From positions 682,001 through 746,000 of the forward strand of contig CP073216.1 of the NCBI GenBank assembly GCA_020342235.1: a stretch of DNA of 64,000 bases, written 5' to 3'. This DNA is from Saccharomycopsis phalli. Its lineage: Eukaryota > Ascomycota > Saccharomycetes > Ascoideales > Saccharomycopsidaceae. The notes below the pieces were generated by a model that had not been told where the DNA came from, did no database searches, and saw only the letters and a program-made list of their open reading frames with translations. A program made the translations under genes and the position numbers. Below, in pieces: positions 59,451-64,000 of this stretch (within the stretch, counting starts at the first letter, position 1; every line of letters begins with the position of its first letter).

Positions 59451-61071
59451 GACTGGTGTGCTCATAGACGTATTAGACATAGACATGGCCTCATGATACC
59501 ACTAAAGAATTCGACATACATAGAAATTGATTCGATAAGGCTAACCATATGGAAAATTACATCAGACGGCATTGTGCGAATCTGATATTAGACACTGGGT
59601 TAGTCGATTAATAATGCATAAATAGAAACACAGATTTTGTTTCAGGTCGTTATCGGTTATGAAGACGTTTTTTATCAAAGTAGAATGGTTTATACTTGGA
59701 AAGTAATAATAATATTTATTTTTGTGCTTAGCTACATAACGTCTTCAGAATCACGTTCCAGCACCTTCTGGTGAAACTATAAGTTTGTCGACTGATTTCG
59801 GAAAGTAATGGCAGTAAATGTACTGTGTATATATTTACCCTAGTATGATAAGGGAACAAGCTCTAGTAAGGAGAATATTCGCAAGTAAAAATTTAGAACT
59901 TAATAGAGTAGTTGATGTTCATTGAAGGTATTGATAATTCTCCTCGGTATGATCATGCCTTGTGGGGTATCTAATGAATAATTTAATATGATTGCACTGC
60001 AAAACTTTCAATGGCACAAGGAACTGCGTAGACCAAGTAAGTGTGATTTTGGAGTGACCATATATTTAATTATCAATAAACGCTTGAAGCCATTACGAAA
60101 GTTATAATTATAGCCAATTGGTGACACCTCCCGAAGCACAGCATACTCAGTAGATGATCCATAAAATATTGGAACAGTGCAAACAGGAAACTTCCAGCGA
60201 TTGTAAAAAGTTAGCATCTTCTCTAAACTAATATAAATGACCTGTTTAAGGCCTCTAGGCTCTTTTATAGAGTTTACATTCAGCATGTATGCGCTGGTAT
60301 AATAAGTGAGGCCGAATATCTCAATTTTCTTTTGGCGGGGCTTGTCCTTTAAAACTTTTTTGCTTCCAGATGCTGCGTAGCTGTATTTTAGCATGATTTT
60401 AACAAAATAGGAGCCTCCCAATTTTCCTCTTTTGTCGATTTAAACTTGCTTCCCCATGAATATATCATATACTAATATTAGTAGCTTAACTATAAATAGA
60501 CATGGTTTATTTTTAAATGTAAATACACAAGGAGTCTGGAAAACAGTTATGGCAAAATCCCACTACAGCTCAATCAATATGGTTCCTACAGTATTTTTAA
60601 CCGGTTGATCAAAATACCCATCATTTATGTGGTTGAGATTTGGTTGTTTCATCGCGTAACTCGGACCTTGTATGTTTTTAGAAACTTCACGCTACGGTGC
60701 GCTACCAGAGATTGTATCACATAATCTACTCAATTTGGCCAATGGAACCATTCAATTAGCGTATTAAGTCAAACATAGAAGAGCAGAAATACGCTCGGTT
60801 ACGAAAACCTCTGTGGAACATTGCCCTCAATAGTGGCGCACTGTGACAGAAAACGGTCTAAAGCAACAGATGTTACGTAAAGAAATGTGTACCTAACAAG
60901 CAAAATACGAACCAGGGTTGTTGTAAAGATGAGTGATTGGTGAAGGAAGCTCAATAAATTATTTTGAGAGAATATATTACCATATTGTTTGTTTGTGTCG
61001 TGGTTAACAACCACTGCAGAACAATTTCACCTGTACGACGTCGGTGTCGGTAAGAACATTACCGACTCCCG
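59451..61071. other. Spacer with repeat debris before the Ty1/copia element
   Basis: About 1.6 kb. It holds the dispersed repeat at 59703-59805 and a 137-codon minus-strand open frame (60008-60421) whose only suggestive feature is an SSTEY stretch recalling retroelement RNase H; this is too weak to call. Otherwise no gene. Confidence 0.5.
59703..59805. repeat. Dispersed repeat, copy 2 (contiguous)
   Basis: Contiguous version of the split repeat at 48185-48500, with the same cores in the same order. Confidence 0.6.
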
Positions 61072-61305
61072 GTGTTGATAAGACTGAATACTCCAATTCC
61101 AGTTATATTGGAATTGATATTATTGGAAGATAATATTCTGATAAGAGATGGAGAAAGTCTATATAAGGAGGGGTTCTCTTCTTATAGAACACACAATTCA
61201 ACTGAACAGTTCAGCTAGATATTATATCTAGCAAAGCCCAATCCGGTTATCCAAATCCTAAAGGAACAAAACAAATAATTAAGTAGTTTATAGTTCACAT
61301 AATAC

Positions 61306-62080
61306 TATGTCTATTTCAGGCGATACTATTAACTACGACATGGTGCGAGCTCTGTGTACTGATGAAGGTACGACTAATTCAGCAAGTTCCTTTTCAGACA
61401 TGTCCCGAGAGGAAATTATCAAGGTATTGAACGTTCATCAACATTCATCAATCAAATAGTTGACCGAATGTAAGGACTGGAAAAACAGGCAGTTATACTC
61501 CACTTGGAAAACTGCTATGTTCGATGTTATGGACGGATGCAAGGTTCGCTACATTCTTGAACAAGATAAGCCGGTGTCTCAAGCCGCGAAGTCATCAGAC
61601 GAAGCATTGGTCTTCAGACAAATATTGGACAAGCTGTTGGGACCATTGCGAGAGTTCATTGAAAGGAAACCAAAAACGAACTTCGGGCTGTTTGATAGAA
61701 TGACTCAATTGGATTTCAACAAGAGAAAGGATATTGCGGATAACAGCAAGTTGATAATCAATCCAGACATGGATTTCCGACAAATTCTCGTAAACATTTC
61801 GGAATATAAGGAGATGTCAGTTGAAAGCGAAGAAGATATTGCGTTAAGAATCTGTGTGGAGAATAATTGGGCGGAAAAGTCAGAAGAGATGACAAAGTTC
61901 TATGAGTTTGGGAATGATCTCTTATATAAGGTTAAGAAGATGCATGACTATTTAAGTCAAGGACGGGTGTCCAACCCAAGAATCACAAGTGAGATAAGTC
62001 ACATCGTCACTAAGAAGAAGTATAATGGAAAGTTCTCTGAGAAAAAGTATCAAAATGTTGAGGTTGAGAACCACAAGTAA
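61306..62080 (+). mobile_element. Gag-like region of the Ty1/copia element
   Basis: Codes for a capsid-like protein related to the whole ORF at 6592-7380: shared WKTAMFDVMDGCKVRYI-type and LDKLLGPLREFI-type blocks, and a Lys-rich end. Its first codons (Met-Ser-Ile-Ser) resemble the fragment at 8294. Broken fossil. Confidence 0.75.
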
Positions 62081-62399
62081 GACACCTATAACGGAGAAGC
62101 AATTCTACGTTGTAATGTACTCACTGAGTAAGACAACTAAGCGGTTATGCTGTTGTAATAACCAGTGAAACTCATAACAATAGGATCTTATAAGGGAATA
62201 TTATCTGATACAAAGAGAGGATATTTCCGTAGTTCAAGGGAACAACTAAATCAATCCAATCATCACTACCGTTCCGATTATTCACTTATAAAGGAACAAA
62301 AACTCATCTATAATTAACTAAATATCTGAGTATAAGTTTGTAACGATGTCACACTCAATGGACGAGGATATAGACATCGACACAAAAGAATGAAGGAGA

Positions 62400-64000
62400 T
62401 CTCAAGGTTTGCAAAGGATGTAGGAAGAAGGGTTTCCATACCATCAAGAATTGCAGGGTTGCAAAAATGAGAGATGCTAAGGATAAGTCAAACAGGAGGC
62501 CTCGTAAATAAAGACGGTGCCAACTGGGTCTTTAAATACAGGATAGGAGAGAAAGAATTGGAAGACTTAGGCACTTCGGTCATGTTGTTGGATACAGGAG
62601 CGCAGGCTACTTTAAGTACAAAGTTGGACTTGTTCACAGACCTTAAGGATGAAGTTATCGATTGTCAACCACTAGGGTACGGAGGCTTCAAAGCTACCGG
62701 ACCAGGCAACATCAAGATTCCTATAGGAGATTTACACATTACAGTCAAGGGTTATTACATGAAGAAAGAAGATGTGGGGCAAGACATTTCAATCCTTTCC
62801 CTAAATGATATTGCTGACATACAAGGGATCGATGTTCAGGTATTAAGAAATCCCCATATCTCATATAACGGAAATTCTACCCCGTTGTTACGGACTTCAA
62901 GAGGAATGCTTTATATTAAACTCAATAAAGAGGTGCTGTCTTCTTTTGTAAGCATGTCCCACCTGACTATTCTGGAGGCGCTACTAATACACCAAGCCAA
63001 TGGACACCTACATCCCATCACTTTGGTGAAACTGGCTGGGGATCTCAAATTATCAAAACGTGAGATCCAGGTGCTTAAGTCCTCTAAGATCAGTTGTCAA
63101 GACTGTTTAAATGCAAATGTGAAAAAGATAAGTCCAAAAGGGTCCTTTCACCCGAAAGCCAGTGGTCCGAGACACACATTACATGCTGATTTAGCGTGGA
63201 TCGGGAAAGCTACGTTGTTGGTAATGCTCGATGAGTATAGTAAGATGCTTGATGTTAGGGTGATACCAACGAAGAACTCGGCACAAGGAGTTATTGAAGA
63301 AGTGCTAAGCAAGGGGTTCAAACGCTTCTATTCTGATCAAGGAACGGAATTCAGTTCCAAGAGTTTTATGAACTTCCTAGTCAAGAATAACATTGAGAAG
63401 GTCAAACTTGCTCCCAACTCGAGCAAGCTCAATGGTCTTATTGAACGATATGTGGGTGTGGTAAAGCACAAGGTGAGTGTGATTGTGGCAAGTTTAAGAG
63501 GAGGCAGTCCTAATCCAAGATGGCAAATACTGGATGAAGACATGATGAAATATTATCTCCAAGACATTTTGAGTCACGTGGTATACCAGTACAATAGATT
63601 GCCAAGAGCGCGTGATGGTTTGATTCCCCTTAAGAAACATAACGGCTCTGATGTGGTCCAAACAATAGACAGGCGATCACTTCATGTGTTTGGATCCAAG
63701 GTATACTACAATAAGGGAACGGAGAGAAAGCAAAATCCGATGATCCCCAACAGGATCGGAAGATTCATCGGCTGCCTAAAGGACGTTGTGGGGTACGTTA
63801 TTGAAGATGCGGTAACTGGCCATCGCTACATTACCTCCAACGTGAAGTTTGATCCTCATGAAACAATTTTGCCAATGCCAATCTTACCTAGAGGCAGAAA
63901 GAGTGAAGTTATCCAAGATTTGTCACCACAGACGAGAAAACGGACAAAAGGAAGTGAGATTTCTCAAAGCGAAGGAGAGACGGTTCAAGAAATTGAAAAA
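62400..64000 (+). mobile_element. Nucleocapsid motif and pol region (protease, integrase) of the element
   Basis: A CCHC-type zinc knuckle lies near 62409-62453. A retroviral-type aspartic protease motif (DTGAQ) is at 62591, followed by an integrase with an HHCC zinc-binding domain (about 62985-63110) and the catalytic core (about 63180-63450), then a GKD/chromodomain-like tail region with RIGRFIGC. The order is that of Ty1/copia. The region continues past the window edge. Confidence 0.8.

Larger units (their letters stand above)
61072..64000 (+). mobile_element. Ty1/copia LTR retrotransposon, running off the right edge
   Basis: Fossil element; broken, with a few breaks in the part visible. 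A probable 5' LTR runs from TGTTGATAAGAC (61072) to near 61268 (AAAGGAACAAAACA). It contains a CAATTCCA...TGGAATTG hairpin and a TATATAAGG promoter. A gag-like region follows (61306-62080), then a leader-like segment (62090-62345), a zinc-knuckle motif and a pol region of copia order (protease, then integrase) up to the window edge; reverse transcriptase, RNase H and the 3' LTR would lie outside. The protease-before-integrase order marks Ty1/copia rather than Ty3/gypsy. Pieces of the same family lie at 8160-8345. The preserved pol reading suggests a moderately young insertion. Confidence 0.85.

Overview
The window is nuclear DNA of a budding yeast (Saccharomycotina). It has compact, mostly intronless genes on both strands, AT-rich intergenic spacers with TATA boxes, yeast-type orthologs throughout (HYM1, VPS36, TRM732, RPF1, CYM1, ERV25, GLN1, ACH1, SCS3, FRS2, RPL22, PDB1, SMC1, ISW1), serine/threonine-rich GPI cell-wall proteins, a beta-mannosyltransferase and decayed Ty1/copia elements. 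CTG codons are scarce beside TTG and CTC, and several sit where relatives carry polar residues or proline. Together with the mannosyltransferase and the Hwp1/flocculin-like wall proteins this points to the CTG-Ser clade (Candida, Debaryomyces, Clavispora and relatives). I treat that as likely, not proven: leucines shown for CTG may really be serine. No rRNA, tRNA or CRISPR array was found.

Layout. 0-5.4 kb: branched-chain aminotransferase at the left edge, HYM1 (Mo25, RAM signalling) and VPS36 (ESCRT-II). 5.4-9.3 kb: a retroelement graveyard with a stand-alone whole gag-like ORF, two 282-bp LTR-like repeats and leader fragments. 9.3-22 kb: a small secreted GPI-type protein, TRM732, RPF1 and CYM1 (divergent, 103 bp apart), ERV25 and GLN1. 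22-31.2 kb: LTR debris, then three large GPI cell-wall genes in tandem on the minus strand, sharing one Cys-containing module. 31.7-41.5 kb: two acetyl-CoA hydrolase/transferase (ACH1) paralogs in opposite orientation, flanking a putative acetyl-CoA transporter and a FIT/SCS3 lipid protein. 42.4-47.5 kb: a minus-strand run of an unknown coiled-coil protein, FRS2 (one 47-nt intron), RPL22 and PDB1. 48.8-56.4 kb: SMC1 and ISW1. 57.8-59.5 kb: a BMT-type beta-mannosyltransferase. 59.5-64 kb: repeat debris and a Ty1/copia element running off the right edge.

Themes. Acetyl-CoA metabolism is over-represented (two ACH1 copies, an AT-1-type transporter, PDB1), though in yeast such proximity need not mean co-regulation. 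Cell-surface genes (four GPI-type proteins and the mannosyltransferase) lie next to transposon relics and repeat-rich spacers, as expected of fast-evolving loci. Regulatory sites read from sequence include MCB/SCB-like boxes directly before SMC1, GATA-type sites before GLN1 and CACGTG boxes before ERV25, SCS3, FRS2 and RPL22.
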